Source of the DNA: Desertivirga xinjiangensis
Lineage (GTDB): Bacteria; Bacteroidota; Bacteroidia; Sphingobacteriales; Sphingobacteriaceae
Assembly: GCF_024436435.1 (NCBI RefSeq)
Contig: NZ_JAFMZP010000008.1
Coordinates: 124,001-188,000, forward strand
Reading direction: 5' to 3'
Length of the DNA: 64,000 nt
Of the stretch, positions 1 to 9,500 are shown piece by piece. Each line of letters starts with the position of its first letter. Positions within the stretch are counted from its first letter, which is position 1. The notes beneath the pieces were generated by a model, which worked only from the letters and a program-made list of their open reading frames with translations, was not told the origin of the DNA and did not search any database. A program made the translations under genes and the position numbers.

Positions 1-48
1 GGAAAGTACGGAACTATCGACTATTCAATTGCAACAGCAGCGGTATAA
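1..48 (+). CDS. possible C-terminal tail of an upstream gene (partial)
   Basis: Frame 1 is open from the window edge to a TAA at 46-48 and encodes 15 residues ending YSIATAAV. A strong rho-independent terminator starts 30 bp later, which fits the end of a rightward gene here. The other two forward frames stop inside or after that terminator, so they fit less well. Nothing in the 15 residues identifies a family. This is a guess from position only. Confidence 0.25.
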   Translation, partial: GKYGTIDYSIATAAV

Positions 49-77
49 GCCGGCTGTTCAATTTACTGGCAAGCATA

Positions 78-112
78 AGCCTGTAGGTACCCCTGGCCTG
101 CAGGCTTTTTTT
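78..112 (+). terminator. rho-independent terminator
   Basis: A 10-bp stem (AGCCTGTAGG at 78-87 with CCTGCAGGCT at 97-106, one G-T pair) is followed directly by a run of seven T. It ends whatever gene enters from the left and separates it from the oxidoreductase gene at 236. Confidence 0.75.
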
Positions 113-235
113 GTGAACTGTTGCAGACCAGAGCCAAACCATGCTTGACTTTTATCAAGTGTATTTCTTAATCGACCTCAATGTGCAGCCCCTGCCACCG
201 CTCTACCTTTGAGTATCAACAAAAAAGAAGAAAAC

Positions 236-838
236 ATGAAAACAACATTCGGAATTATCGGAGCAGGAAACATAGGAAAAACAGTAGCTGCTCATTTACT
301 TAAAGCTGGACATTCAGTAATACTAAGCAATAGCAGAGATCCTGAATCATTGTCGGGAACCATTGCTGAATTGGGCGCTGGAGCTAAAGCCGGAACCAGC
401 AAGGAAGCCGCAGAAGCAGACATTGTATTACTAGCCCTGCCCTGGTCGCAACTGTCGACACTGAGCAATTTAACCGACTGGACAAATCGCATCGTGATTG
501 ATGCTACCAATCATTTCATAACCTACGCACCCGAGTTTCGGCTTGCCGACTTAGGAGGCCGCGCATCATCCGAAGTGGTTGCAGATTTTGTTCCGGGTGC
601 GAAGGTGGTGAAGGCCTTTAACACATTATACTTCAAGATACTTGAAAAGGATCCGGCAGAGGCAAACGGCCGGCGGGTGATCTTCATCTCCGGCAACGAA
701 CCTGCGGCTAAACAGAGCGTGTCAGATGCTATCCAGTCTACCGGTTTCGCAGTGGTGGATTTAGGTGACTTAGCCACTGCCAGCAAATTGCAAGAACCCA
801 AAGGAGCACTAGCAACGCTGAACCTCATCAAGAACTAA
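236..838 (+). CDS. NAD(P)-binding oxidoreductase, F420-dependent NADP reductase-like (COG2085)
   Basis: The 200-residue product is a Rossmann-fold dehydrogenase. The dinucleotide motif GIIGAGNIGKTVA sits at the extreme N-terminus (about residues 5-17), and a second conserved stretch VKAFNTLYF lies near residue 130. Both are typical of the NADPH-dependent F420 reductase/COG2085 family, which moves hydride between NAD(P)H and a small substrate or cofactor. Bacteroidota generally lack F420, so the true substrate is unknown. I chose the ATG at 236 because it is preceded by an A/G-rich stretch (AAAGAAGAAAA) and puts the GxGxxG motif at the usual distance from the start; a TTG at 209 would add nine residues unlike the family. 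A DoxX gene follows 51 bp downstream, probably in the same transcript, since no terminator intervenes. Confidence 0.85.
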   Translation: MKTTFGIIGAGNIGKTVAAHLLKAGHSVILSNSRDPESLSGTIAELGAGAKAGTSKEAAEADIVLLALPWSQLSTLSNLTDWTNRIVIDATNHFITYAPEFRLADLGGRASSEVVADFVPGAKVVKAFNTLYFKILEKDPAEANGRRVIFISGNEPAAKQSVSDAIQSTGFAVVDLGDLATASKLQEPKGALATLNLIKN

Positions 839-889
839 CAAGAAACCATTCAACAACAAATTATTCATTCACATTTTAAACTCACGATC

Positions 890-1303
890 ATGAACTATTT
901 AAATTTCACAGCCCGCGTATTTTTCTCACTTATGTTTCTAATCTCAGGATTTTCTCACTTTTCAGCGCAAACAATAGCGTATGCTGCAAGCACGGGCCTG
1001 CCTTTTGCCAACTTGCTTGTACCTGCTTCAGGACTGCTGGCCATTGCAGGAGCGGTATCCATTATCACGGGCTACAAAGCCAAAATCGGTGCGCTGCTTA
1101 TCGTTCTCTTTCTTGTTCCAATTACGCTCACCATGCACCAGTTTTGGAAAGAGACAGACCCGATGCTTTATCAGATGCAGTTTATCAACTTTATGAAAAA
1201 TGTGTCAATACTCGGAGGAGCGCTGCTGGTAGTTGCACCTAAAGTTGGTAGCTTCAGCACCATCATTAAGAGCAATAGGTTTAAAGCAACAGAACTGGCT
1301 TAA
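890..1303 (+). CDS. DoxX family membrane protein
   Basis: The 137-residue protein has four predicted membrane segments in the DoxX layout: about residues 6-24, 40-60 (LLVPASGLLAIAGAVSII), 67-85 and 105-122. The first helix carries the conserved pattern RVFFSLMFLISGFSHF, and the second ends in the G-K-I/L-G turn typical of the family. DoxX proteins are small inner-membrane proteins linked to quinone redox chemistry and oxidative stress; the precise role here cannot be read from sequence. The gene follows the NAD(P)-binding oxidoreductase with no terminator between them, and a strong terminator closes the unit 20 bp after the stop. The two probably form a small redox-stress operon. Confidence 0.88.
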   Translation: MNYLNFTARVFFSLMFLISGFSHFSAQTIAYAASTGLPFANLLVPASGLLAIAGAVSIITGYKAKIGALLIVLFLVPITLTMHQFWKETDPMLYQMQFINFMKNVSILGGALLVVAPKVGSFSTIIKSNRFKATELA

Positions 1304-1323
1304 GAGCAGCAACTATAGTAGGA

Positions 1324-1354
1324 AAAAGCCGTCCCGAAGAGGAGACGGCTTTTT
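1324..1354 (+). terminator. rho-independent terminator after the DoxX gene
   Basis: AAAAGCCGTC (1324-1333) pairs with GACGGCTTTT (1344-1353) across a ten-base loop, with T after and A before. It could act on both strands, but only a rightward gene abuts it. Confidence 0.85.
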
Positions 1355-1875
1355 CTGTTCTTCAGCTACTTTTTGTATAGGTATTCAGATCGCTTCTCCA
1401 GTTTACAAAGAAGACTGCAACTTCTTATTTGCCTGGTACATTGACAGACGCGGGTGAAAGAACTCCGCTAATAACTAGAGCAGGCAAGAGTTTGTTAAGC
1501 GTTTCTCCTTCCTAATCAGGAATCCTATGAGGAAGTGCCACTGATGAATAAGCACTTAAATCAAAGAAAAGAACGCCTGCGGAGGAAGAAAACTTCATAT
1601 GGGATTTTGTTTAACATGATCACTACCTGGCAAGCAGACGGCTGCTAATCAGGAGAAGGATTTTGGCTTAAATTATAATTGATAGTGGCAAGTCGGAAGA
1701 AAATCATAAATATCCTGGGCGTCTCAGTACAAGGAAGACTAATAATTTTTGCTCCTCGCCACACGTCCAGAGCCTGATAAATTTAGGAAGTATGTATGTG
1801 GCAGTTTGCGCGGACAAGTCATTGAAGCGCTGTAAAAGCTCTGGCATTTACAACCAACCTAAAGGCATTTGCCCG
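1355..1875. other. intergenic region without a recognisable gene
   Basis: No convincing coding frame. The 74-codon frame at 1233-1457 runs across the terminator and is not credible. The only structure seen is a 7-bp inverted repeat (CCAGAGC at 1767-1773, GCTCTGG at 1838-1844), which may be chance. The stretch next to the azoreductase remnant may be decayed sequence. Confidence 0.4.
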
Positions 1876-1901
1876 CAAAAAAAGCCTTCTCACGAAGGCT
1901 T
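1876..1901 (-). terminator. rho-independent terminator of the azoreductase remnant
   Basis: On the minus strand AAGCCTTC (1901-1894) pairs with GAAGGCTT (1889-1882) over a 4-nt loop and is followed by a T-run (complement of 1877-1884). It lies 29 bp beyond the stop of the remnant at 1930, so the transcription unit survived the deletion inside the gene. Confidence 0.75.
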
Positions 1902-1929
1902 AAAAACATTTTCAGAACGTTAAGGCAAG

Positions 1930-2112
1930 CTACAGCACAATACTGGCAATGCCATCTTCAAGTGCCTTCTCTTTCACATCAGAAAGCGCAAAGCCTTCTG
2001 CATCAACCCCCGGATCATTCTGTTTAATTTTGGTAATGATTGCGTTAGCCAGTTTGATGCTATTTGATTCCGAACCCCTGGGGCTTGAAATGATGTTTAG
2101 AATTCTTGCCAT
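1930..2112 (-). pseudogene. azoreductase (FMN-dependent NADH-azoreductase type) remnant with in-frame internal deletion
   Basis: The frame encodes 60 residues against about 200 in the family. Residues 1-36 (starting MARILNIISSPRGSES) match the N-terminus of FMN-dependent NADH-azoreductases: the first beta strand, the SSPRG phosphate-binding loop and the first helix. Residues 38-60 (AEGFALSDVKEKALED and on to ASIVL) look like the family's C-terminus, which in E. coli AzoR reads AEGIA, then a helix, then IDSIV. The flavodoxin core between them, some 140 codons, is missing, and the join is in frame. ATG, stop and terminator are intact, so a 60-residue peptide could still be made, but it cannot bind FMN normally. 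It is most likely a dead gene. The alternative is an unrelated small protein, which I think less likely given both ends match. Confidence 0.6.
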
Positions 2113-2230
2113 TGTAATTTGTTTGTTGTTTGAACCTGATATAAAAGTACCAGCATGGCAAGACCTTAAAATTGAGCTTTCTTAAGAAAGGAACTTGATT
2201 TTTGTCAAGCACTGCTTTCCAGTTTTGGGC

Positions 2231-2265
2231 AAAAAGTAAAGCTTCCGATTGCGAAATCGAAAGCT
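2231..2265 (-). terminator. rho-independent terminator of the SdiA-regulated-type gene
   Basis: Minus strand: AGCTTTCGAT (2265-2256) pairs with ATCGGAAGCT (2249-2240) with one G-T pair and a 6-nt loop, followed by TTTACTTTTT. It lies about 45 bp after the stop at 2311. Confidence 0.65.
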
Positions 2266-2310
2266 GTCGGAGAGAAAAAGTGAATTGCGAGATAATCTCT
2301 GCTATCAGAA

Positions 2311-3125
2311 TTAACTTTTAAAGTTGAAAACGAGGATTTCTGCTGGCTTACTTTTTGCCCCTTCATTCGATATGTACATTCTGTCCGATTGGTCGAATAC
2401 AATTCCTTCAGGTTTAGCAAATTGGTTCTTGTCTAACTGAACGGTTTTCTTTAACTGCAGTCTGTGGTCAAGAACAAGCAACATGCTATTAGCGGCAGAA
2501 TGAATATACCATTCATCACTAGCAATTCTTTTGGTAATTGCGGAAGGTTGGAAGCTACTGATCTTCTTTTTTGACACCTCATTGATTTGAAATGTTGATA
2601 TTAGAAATATCTCATCGAGAACAAGGTTGTAATGCTTGTCGTAGTTCAAGATGAAGCCAGTGAGATTTCCCGAGTCGCCCTCAGTTTCTTAGCCAATACG
2701 AATATTTTTTTCTTCTTCCTGTCCGCATACAGGCCTTCGTACTCCCCTGCAGGTAACAGCCCTTTTTGCTTTATTGCACCCGGTCTTCCTGCTTGTACGG
2801 TGAAAACCGCTCCGTCACTGCGCAACACAAATACTGCGCCTTGGACTGCCGCCACATCTTCATAGTCCCCCTTACCAGCGAAACGCTGCTCGGTAAGTCG
2901 AGTTGAACTGAGATCGTAAGTAAATAATATGCCTGCCTCGTCCTGTACTGCAAACAACTTGTTCTCCGCATGCTGTGGGGAAAAGGAAATCCCGGAAATT
3001 TCATGTAACTTGTCTGGTAGTTCGTGTCTAAATTCACTCTTTATAAGATCAGGGAGAGCCGTCATTGCAGTCAACGTCAATAACCCGGCAGCCACTACGA
3101 CTGGATAATAACCTAGCTTTTTCAT
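2311..3125 (-). pseudogene. SdiA-regulated-type beta-propeller protein, broken by a single-base frameshift
   Basis: Two minus-strand frames make one protein of about 271 residues. The first (start ATG at 3125) has a hydrophobic N-terminal segment (YYPVVVAAGLLTLTAMTA) and then LHEISGISFSPQ, FAVQDEAGILF and GDYEDVA. This is the signature of the SdiA-regulated family, six-bladed propellers of unknown function exported to the cell envelope. That frame hits a stop at 2646. The continuation (DSGNLTGFILNYDKHYNL, then PSAITKR and PEGIVFDQSDRMYISNEG) is in the neighbouring frame and ends at 2311. One base appears to be missing near 2686-2692, in the stretch read as GCTAAGAAACTGAGG on the minus strand. 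The rest of both halves looks intact, so the lesion is recent or an assembly error. Confidence 0.7.
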
Positions 3126-3567
3126 GTTGGTCTTCTATTATAAGGCAGTCGCGCCTCCATCAATAATGAATTCACCTTCTCATGAGCTAAGTAAAAAGAA
3201 ACTAACCTCCAGAAGCGGCTTTCTTGAAGGGCTGAGCACCTGCAATTTTCAAAAATTGTTCTATTGGTTGCTATTTTCTCTATCTTTATTATGAACATTT
3301 GCAGCACAAAGACTGCCTTCTGGTGAACATTTGGTGAACAGGCCAAAAAGCGGATCAGGGCACTAATCCCAGAAATGTGCAAATTCTTACCAGGGGCGAC
3401 GGAAATTACGTGCCTTCTAATATTATTCATGGCTGTGTCGTCAAAGTGCCTGTATCTTAATCTATTCCTTAATAGATTTGAAGTTTTTCATAACAAAACT
3501 GATGAATTTTTCATTTTTTTATGCCTTATGGTAATCCTTTGTTAACTATCGCGTAACAGCGCAGCAG
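3126..3567. other. intergenic region, divergent promoters only
   Basis: Lies between the SdiA-regulated-type gene (minus) and the phosphoesterase operon (plus). A 102-codon minus frame at 3122-3430 has no family-like features and overlaps the promoter region of the minus gene. I see no coding potential or repeats. Confidence 0.5.
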
Positions 3568-3575
3568 TACTTTTG
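3568..3575 (+). promoter_or_regulatory. -7 element of the SusCD operon promoter
   Basis: TACTTTTG is an exact match to the Bacteroidota -7 consensus TAnnTTTG. It lies 20 bp before the ATG at 3596, giving a leader of roughly 15 nt. A clear -33 TTG at 19 bp spacing is not present; the nearest TTTG is 26 bp upstream. Confidence 0.45.
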
Positions 3576-3595
3576 CGGTATCAAACAACACGTAT

Positions 3596-5182
3596 ATGAA
3601 GATACTTTTATCAGTTTTAATTGGCCTTTTTGTCGGTTCGGAAGGGTTCGCGCAAACGAAAGCAAAAGGGTATGTTTTTGAAGATATAAACGCAAATAGT
3701 AAGAAGGAGTACAAAGAAAAGGGCATAGCCGGAGTAGCGGTTAGTAATGGCGTAAATGTTGTACAGACAGACAGCAAAGGGTACTATGAACTGCCGGTAG
3801 GCAAGGATAATATTTTATTTGTGATCAAACCTACAGGTTATCGGGTGCCTGTGAATGCAGCAAACCAACCGGCATTTTATTATATACATAAGCCACTAGG
3901 TTCGCCGGCCGGCTTTAAATACAAAGGATCGGAGCCTACAGGAAAGTTGCCCAAATCAGTTGATTTTGCCTTAATCCCTTACGAGGAGTCAACAAAATTT
4001 ACCTCACTTTTATTCGGTGATCCGCAGGCGTATACGCTGCAAGAGGTCGACTATTTTGCTAAGGGTGTAGTTGCCGAGTTAAAAGGCATAAAAAATATCG
4101 CTTTTGGTTTAAGTCTTGGTGACCTGGTTGGTGATAACCTCGGACTTCATAGCCCGTATATCAAGGCGGTTAGTGAGGTAGGAGTTCCCTGGTATAACCT
4201 GATCGGTAACCACGATATGAATTATGACGCGAAAACAGATTCGCTGTCTGATGAGACCTACGAAAGAAATTTCGGTCCCGCAAACTATTCTTTCAACTAT
4301 GGCAACGCGCACTTTGTCGTATTAGATGATATCCTTTATCCAGACCCGCGCGACGGGAAGAGCTACTGGGGCGGATTCAGAAAAGATCAGCTCGATTTCC
4401 TTGAAAATGACCTTAAGCTTGTCAGCAAAGATAAATTGGTCGTCCTGGCATTTCACATTCCGTTATTCATAGAAGAAGAAGAAAACAGCCCTTTCAGAAA
4501 AGAAGACAGACAACGTTTTTTTGACCTCTTAAAAGACTATCCAAACACCTTATCCATGTCTGCCCACACGCATCTACAGCGACATAATTTTTATGGTAAA
4601 GCAGACGGCTGGCATCAGGAAAAACCGCATCATGAGTATAATGCCGGAACAACCTCTGGTGATTGGTACTCGGGTGAATTCAACGAACAAGGTGTTCCTG
4701 CTTCAACTATGAGAGACGGTACGCCAAAGGGTTATGCATTCTTGACAATCGATAACAATAAGTATAAGATTGACTACAAGGTTGCTGGTAAATCCAAGGA
4801 ATACCAGATTGAAATATTCAGCCCGAAAGTAGTCGCAAGCGGTAGAAATACAAGTGCACAAGTGTTTGCTAACTTTTTCATGGGAGCTGAAGGCGATAAA
4901 GTAGAATATCGCATTGATGATAGCAAGTGGTCACCTATGACTTATGTTGAGGATGCAGATCCGTCTTATATGACAAAAGTATACAAATGGGATCTGGCAG
5001 ATCAGTTATTGCGGGGTCGCAGACCGTCCAATGGTGTAGAAAGCACGCACCTATGGAGAGGAAGCATCCCAGCGCGTAAGCTTAAGGCAGGTACCCACAA
5101 AATCCAGGTACGGGCAACGGATATGTTCGGTAATGTATTTACTCAAGAACAATCCTTTAATGTAGAGGAACCAGCAAAATAG
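3596..5182 (+). CDS. secreted calcineurin-like phosphoesterase with N- and C-terminal accessory domains
   Basis: A 528-residue exported metallophosphoesterase. A signal peptide (residues 1-19, cleaved after FAQ) is followed by a beta domain (about 24-128, the MetallophosN type with the KGYYELP turn), the catalytic domain (about 135-395) and a C-terminal beta domain (about 400-525). The dinuclear metal-site motifs are complete: GDPQ 141-144, GDLVGD 175-180, GNHD 204-207, H287 in AFHIP, and AHTH 323-326. Such enzymes hydrolyse phosphomono- or diesters; the substrate is unknown. It is the first gene of a five-gene operon with a TIG/NHL lipoprotein, SusC, SusD and a DUF lipoprotein (gaps of 36, 18, 19 and 22 bp). 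This suggests it acts in the periplasm or at the surface on a phosphorylated ligand brought in by the SusCD pair. Confidence 0.9.
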   Translation: MKILLSVLIGLFVGSEGFAQTKAKGYVFEDINANSKKEYKEKGIAGVAVSNGVNVVQTDSKGYYELPVGKDNILFVIKPTGYRVPVNAANQPAFYYIHKPLGSPAGFKYKGSEPTGKLPKSVDFALIPYEESTKFTSLLFGDPQAYTLQEVDYFAKGVVAELKGIKNIAFGLSLGDLVGDNLGLHSPYIKAVSEVGVPWYNLIGNHDMNYDAKTDSLSDETYERNFGPANYSFNYGNAHFVVLDDILYPDPRDGKSYWGGFRKDQLDFLENDLKLVSKDKLVVLAFHIPLFIEEEENSPFRKEDRQRFFDLLKDYPNTLSMSAHTHLQRHNFYGKADGWHQEKPHHEYNAGTTSGDWYSGEFNEQGVPASTMRDGTPKGYAFLTIDNNKYKIDYKVAGKSKEYQIEIFSPKVVASGRNTSAQVFANFFMGAEGDKVEYRIDDSKWSPMTYVEDADPSYMTKVYKWDLADQLLRGRRPSNGVESTHLWRGSIPARKLKAGTHKIQVRATDMFGNVFTQEQSFNVEEPAK

Positions 5183-5218
5183 CCTAGCGGGACTTTATCC
5201 TAATCTAAATTTTTTAAA

Positions 5219-6571
5219 ATGAAAAATCAGCAAAAATTTGTTGACAGGACCCTTATTGCCCTGTTTTCGATATGCTTTGTTTCTCTTTCAATCTTATCTT
5301 GTAAGACGGAAAAGGAACAACCAGGTAAAAAATACGATGCGTCAAAACCAGTAGTTCTAAAATCTTTCTATCCGAACGAAGGTGGAGCCAGAGATAAAAT
5401 TCTTCTGGACGGTGAGAACTTTGGTACTGATCCAGATAAAATAAAAGTTTATTTTAACAAGGCTAAAGCTTCAGTTGTCTCCTCAAGCGGGGATAGGATC
5501 TATGCCATCATACCCAGGCTTCCAGGAGCTAACCCGCGTATTTCCGTGGTGGTAGGAAAAGACTCCGTTACTTATGAGAATGTTTTCGCTTACCATACGC
5601 AAGCTCAGGTGAGCACAGTTACCGGCAATGGCCAGCAAGCTTTTAAGCCAGGTAAGTTGTCCGAGGCAGAAGTTTATGGAAAATACCTGGAGCTAGACTC
5701 GGAGGGTAACATCTTTATGTCCTGGCGCGATGGAGGTACGTTCGGAGTAGCTAGAATTAATGAGCGGGAAAATATAGTTACGCCTCTGATCGAATCGCCC
5801 GCCACAGGTCGTATTTTATACGCAAACGGTCTTACCGTCGATCGGGCAAGTGGTATGCTTACTGCGGCTCACGAGTCTACCAAGGAAGTGATCTTCACGT
5901 TCGACCCTCGCGAGGCTTGGTATCCAAGGCAGCGGAATGTAAAGTACTCGCCATCGGATTTGAGTTCAATCATAGATGCTGACCGATACAAAAACTTCGT
6001 AACCTTCTGTCCGTACGACGGCCATCTTTATACCAGATACCGTGACGGAAAGATTGCAAAAATAAATCCTGAAACCATGGAGGCTAAAATTGTACACCAA
6101 GGCCCGTATGGTTCTCAATATGGTCAGGCAATCAACCCGGCTAAGCCATGGCTTCTGTACATCACGCTGCATTCCAATGCGCGACCAACAGAATTCAGAC
6201 AAGGTATCTCTGTTTTGGATCTTCGTGATCCAAACGGCTCGGGAGGATTTAAAAGACTTAATGCACCTGGCGGTAGCGGATTTCGCGACGGGCCTCTGGC
6301 TGACGCTTTATTCAACTATCCGAAGGATATCAAGTTCGACAATGATGGAAACATGTTTGTGGCCGACTATGGCAACCACTGTATCCGTATGGTATCGGCT
6401 GATAACATCGTAACAACAGTAGCCGGTCAGCCAGGCACCGCTGGTTACAAAGATGGCGGACCAGTCGAATCGCTGTTCAACGAACCTTGGGGGGTGGCAG
6501 TCAACGAGCAAGGTGATATCTATATCGCCGACTGGAGCAATGCTCGTATACGCAAACTAGTTATTGAATAA
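5219..6571 (+). CDS. IPT/TIG and NHL-repeat lipoprotein of the SusCD operon
   Basis: The 450-residue product has a lipoprotein signal (SILSC, acylated Cys at about residue 28). An IPT/TIG immunoglobulin-like domain follows (about 45-125: VLKSFYPNEGG, ILLDGENFGTDPDKIKVYF). Then comes a beta-propeller, with at least two clear NHL repeats near the C-terminus (YPKDIKFDNDGNMFVADYGN and EPWGVAVNEQGDIYIADWSN). The propeller probably binds ligand at the cell surface. Genes of this architecture commonly sit in Bacteroidota polysaccharide utilisation loci as accessory glycan-binding proteins. It lies 36 bp after the phosphoesterase and 18 bp before susC, so it is co-transcribed. No catalytic residues are apparent. 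Confidence 0.85.
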   Translation: MKNQQKFVDRTLIALFSICFVSLSILSCKTEKEQPGKKYDASKPVVLKSFYPNEGGARDKILLDGENFGTDPDKIKVYFNKAKASVVSSSGDRIYAIIPRLPGANPRISVVVGKDSVTYENVFAYHTQAQVSTVTGNGQQAFKPGKLSEAEVYGKYLELDSEGNIFMSWRDGGTFGVARINERENIVTPLIESPATGRILYANGLTVDRASGMLTAAHESTKEVIFTFDPREAWYPRQRNVKYSPSDLSSIIDADRYKNFVTFCPYDGHLYTRYRDGKIAKINPETMEAKIVHQGPYGSQYGQAINPAKPWLLYITLHSNARPTEFRQGISVLDLRDPNGSGGFKRLNAPGGSGFRDGPLADALFNYPKDIKFDNDGNMFVADYGNHCIRMVSADNIVTTVAGQPGTAGYKDGGPVESLFNEPWGVAVNEQGDIYIADWSNARIRKLVIE

Positions 6572-6589
6572 TAAATCTATATATCTAAA

Positions 6590-9500
6590 ATGAAGTTCAT
6601 TCGGATTATGTGCATGCTGTTTTTGTGCCTGTCGGTCAAAACAACAATTGCACAGGCAGTGAAAGAGTTAACGATTTCGGGTACAGTTGTAGACAAGTCA
6701 AATATACCCCTTCCAAGCGTATCTGTTTATGTAAAAGACAAACCATCTATAGGTACGTCTACAAACAGCGACGGTAAATTCAGTATTAAAGCAATATATG
6801 GCGATAAAGTTGTTTTTAGCTTTGTCGGCTTTAACCCCACAGAACATGTTGTTATTGAATCTAACAACAATTTAAAGATCACCCTTGCCGAAAGTTCCAC
6901 AACCATGGACGAGGTCGTCATCGTAGGACTTGGAAATGTACAACGAAAAATCAGTTCCGTAGGTGCCATAACAACCGTAGATGTAAAAGATCTGCAGTCT
7001 CCTGCACCTTCGGTCGCCAACCTGCTTGGCGGACGTGCTGCGGGTGTGATCTCAAGACTAAGCAGCGGTGAACCGGGTAAAAATATTTCCGAGTTTTGGG
7101 TACGTGGTATCGGAACCTTTGGTGCCAATAGCACAGCCCTTGTACTTATCGACGGTTTGGAGGGCGATCTAAACACCATCGATCCGGCCGATATAGAAAG
7201 CTTCTCAATCTTAAAGGATGCATCCGCTACTGCTGTTTATGGTGTTCGCGGAGCTAATGGGGTTGTCTTGGTTACAACAAAGCGTGGGCAAGTTGACCGC
7301 ATCCAGATCACTGCACGTGCCAATACAACCTTATCACATCTTAATCGTTTACCCAAATATTTGCGTGCCTACGACTATGCACTACTTGCTAATGAGGCAA
7401 CTTCGGTCAGAGGCCAGAGCCCACTGTATAATCAAACGGAGATGGGCATCATCCGCGACGGTCTGGATCCTGATATGTATCCGGATGTGGACTGGCAGGA
7501 TGAAATCCTCAACAAAACCTCATGGCGCCAGGGTTACTATTTGAGTGCCCGCGGTGGGTCCGAAGTAGCGCGCTACTTTCTTAGTTTGGGCGGCAAATCC
7601 GAGAGCGCAGCCTATAAAGTTGACAAAGGCAGTGTATACAGTTCTAACGTTGGTTTTGACACGTACAATTACCGGATCAACCTGGACGTAAACCTAACCA
7701 AGAGTACTAAGGTATTTCTGGGTGCAGACGGATTCTTGTCCAAATTGGATCAACCGGGATTGGCAAATACGGACTATATCTGGGGCGCGCAGTCACGACT
7801 CACACCATTGGCTGTTCCAACGCAATATTCTAATGGTATGCTTCCGGGCTTAGGCGGCGAAGACCGCTCATCTCCTTATGTGATGATCAATCGTACAGGC
7901 CGCGCATCAGATCAGCTTTTCAAAGGAAAAACAACCCTCGCCCTAAACCAGGACCTCTCAAAGGTGCTAGACGGACTTAAATTCCGGGTTCAGGGTGCCT
8001 ACGATGTACATAGTTACTTTGAAGAGCGCCGGAGAGTCCAACCAGCACTCTACAGGGCACTAAGCCGTACCTACAATGGCTCATTGGTTATGCAGGAGAC
8101 GGTGCAGGAACAAAAAGCAAGCTACTCTAGGACTACACGTCAGTACCGAAAATACTTTCTGGAATCAGTGATCAACTATGATCAGGTTTTCGGTACAGAT
8201 CACCGCACCTCAGCATTGGTTTATTATTACATGAGTGATGCTAAAGATACCAGAGACGCAACTAGCAACCTCGAGGCCATCCCATTGCGCTATCAGGGTG
8301 TATCCAGCAGGCTGACTTACGGTTTCCGGGATACTTATCTATTGGATGTGAACTTTGGATACACTGGTTCAGAAAACTTCCAGCCAGGAAGACAGTACGG
8401 TTTTTTCCCCTCTGTAGCGCTGGGTTGGGTACCTACTGGTTATGATTTCATAAAGGAGAAAGCTCCTTGGCTTAATTATTTGAAGATCAGAGCTTCATAT
8501 GGTACTGTTGGAAATGACCGGATTACCAGTATCCGTTTCCCTTATCTGACGAAAGTAAATCAGGGCAGAGATGATGTATGGGGCGTTCCCGGTATTGAAA
8601 TAATCAAAGAAACACGAATTGGGGCTGATAATCTGGCTTGGGAGAAAGCTATAAAATCAAACCTGGGCGTTGAGGGAAAGTTATTTAATAATAAGATCGA
8701 CTTTGTGGTTGATATCTTCAAGGACCAACGAAATGGTATTTTTCAACAGCGGGTACAGGTGCCTGAGTATGTAGGTGTAATATCTAACCCCTTCGCTAAC
8801 GTAGGCCGTATGAAAAGTTCCGGACTTGATGGTAATATCAGTTACACAACCAATGTAACAAACGACATTGGTTTCACTTTAAGAGGTAACTACACCTACT
8901 CTAAGAATGTTGTGCAGAACTGGGAGCAAGCCTACCTGGAATATCCATACCTTGAGTACAACGGTTTCCCATACAATTCGATACGTGGTTACCAGGCACT
9001 TGGACTATTCAAGGACGCAGACGATATCAAGTACAGTCCAAAGCAGACTTTTGGCGACGTGCTGCCCGGAGATATCAAGTATAAGGACGTGAACGGTGAC
9101 GGTACTATCGATAAGTTGGATATGGTTCCCCTAACGCATAGCAATTACCCATTATCTATGTTTGGCTTTGGCGGAGAGTTCCGCTACAAAAAACTGACGT
9201 TAGGTGTGCTATTCAAGGGAACAGGGAAAACATCTTTCTTCTATGTTGGTCAGGAGATGGAGGTTGATAATGAAAAAAAACCTAATGGTATGGGTTATAT
9301 GCCTTTCTTCGAAGGTAACCTGGGTAACGTACTCAACATGGCTGCAGACCCGAAAAATCGTTGGATACCCAGGGATTACGCAATAGCTAATGGTATTGAT
9401 CCCTCATTGGCAGAAAATCCGAACGCTCGTTTCCCACGCTTACAGTACGGAAATAATGCGAATAATAGCCAGGTTTCAACATTCTGGCAAGCAGACGCGA

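Noticed and set aside
1767-1844. CCAGAGC/GCTCTGG inverted repeat
   Set aside because: Seven base pairs separated by 64 bp with no supporting structure.
3122-3430. 102-codon minus-strand frame upstream of the SdiA-regulated-type gene
   Set aside because: Overlaps the start of that gene, has no family-like features, and shows a composition typical of non-coding A/T-rich sequence.
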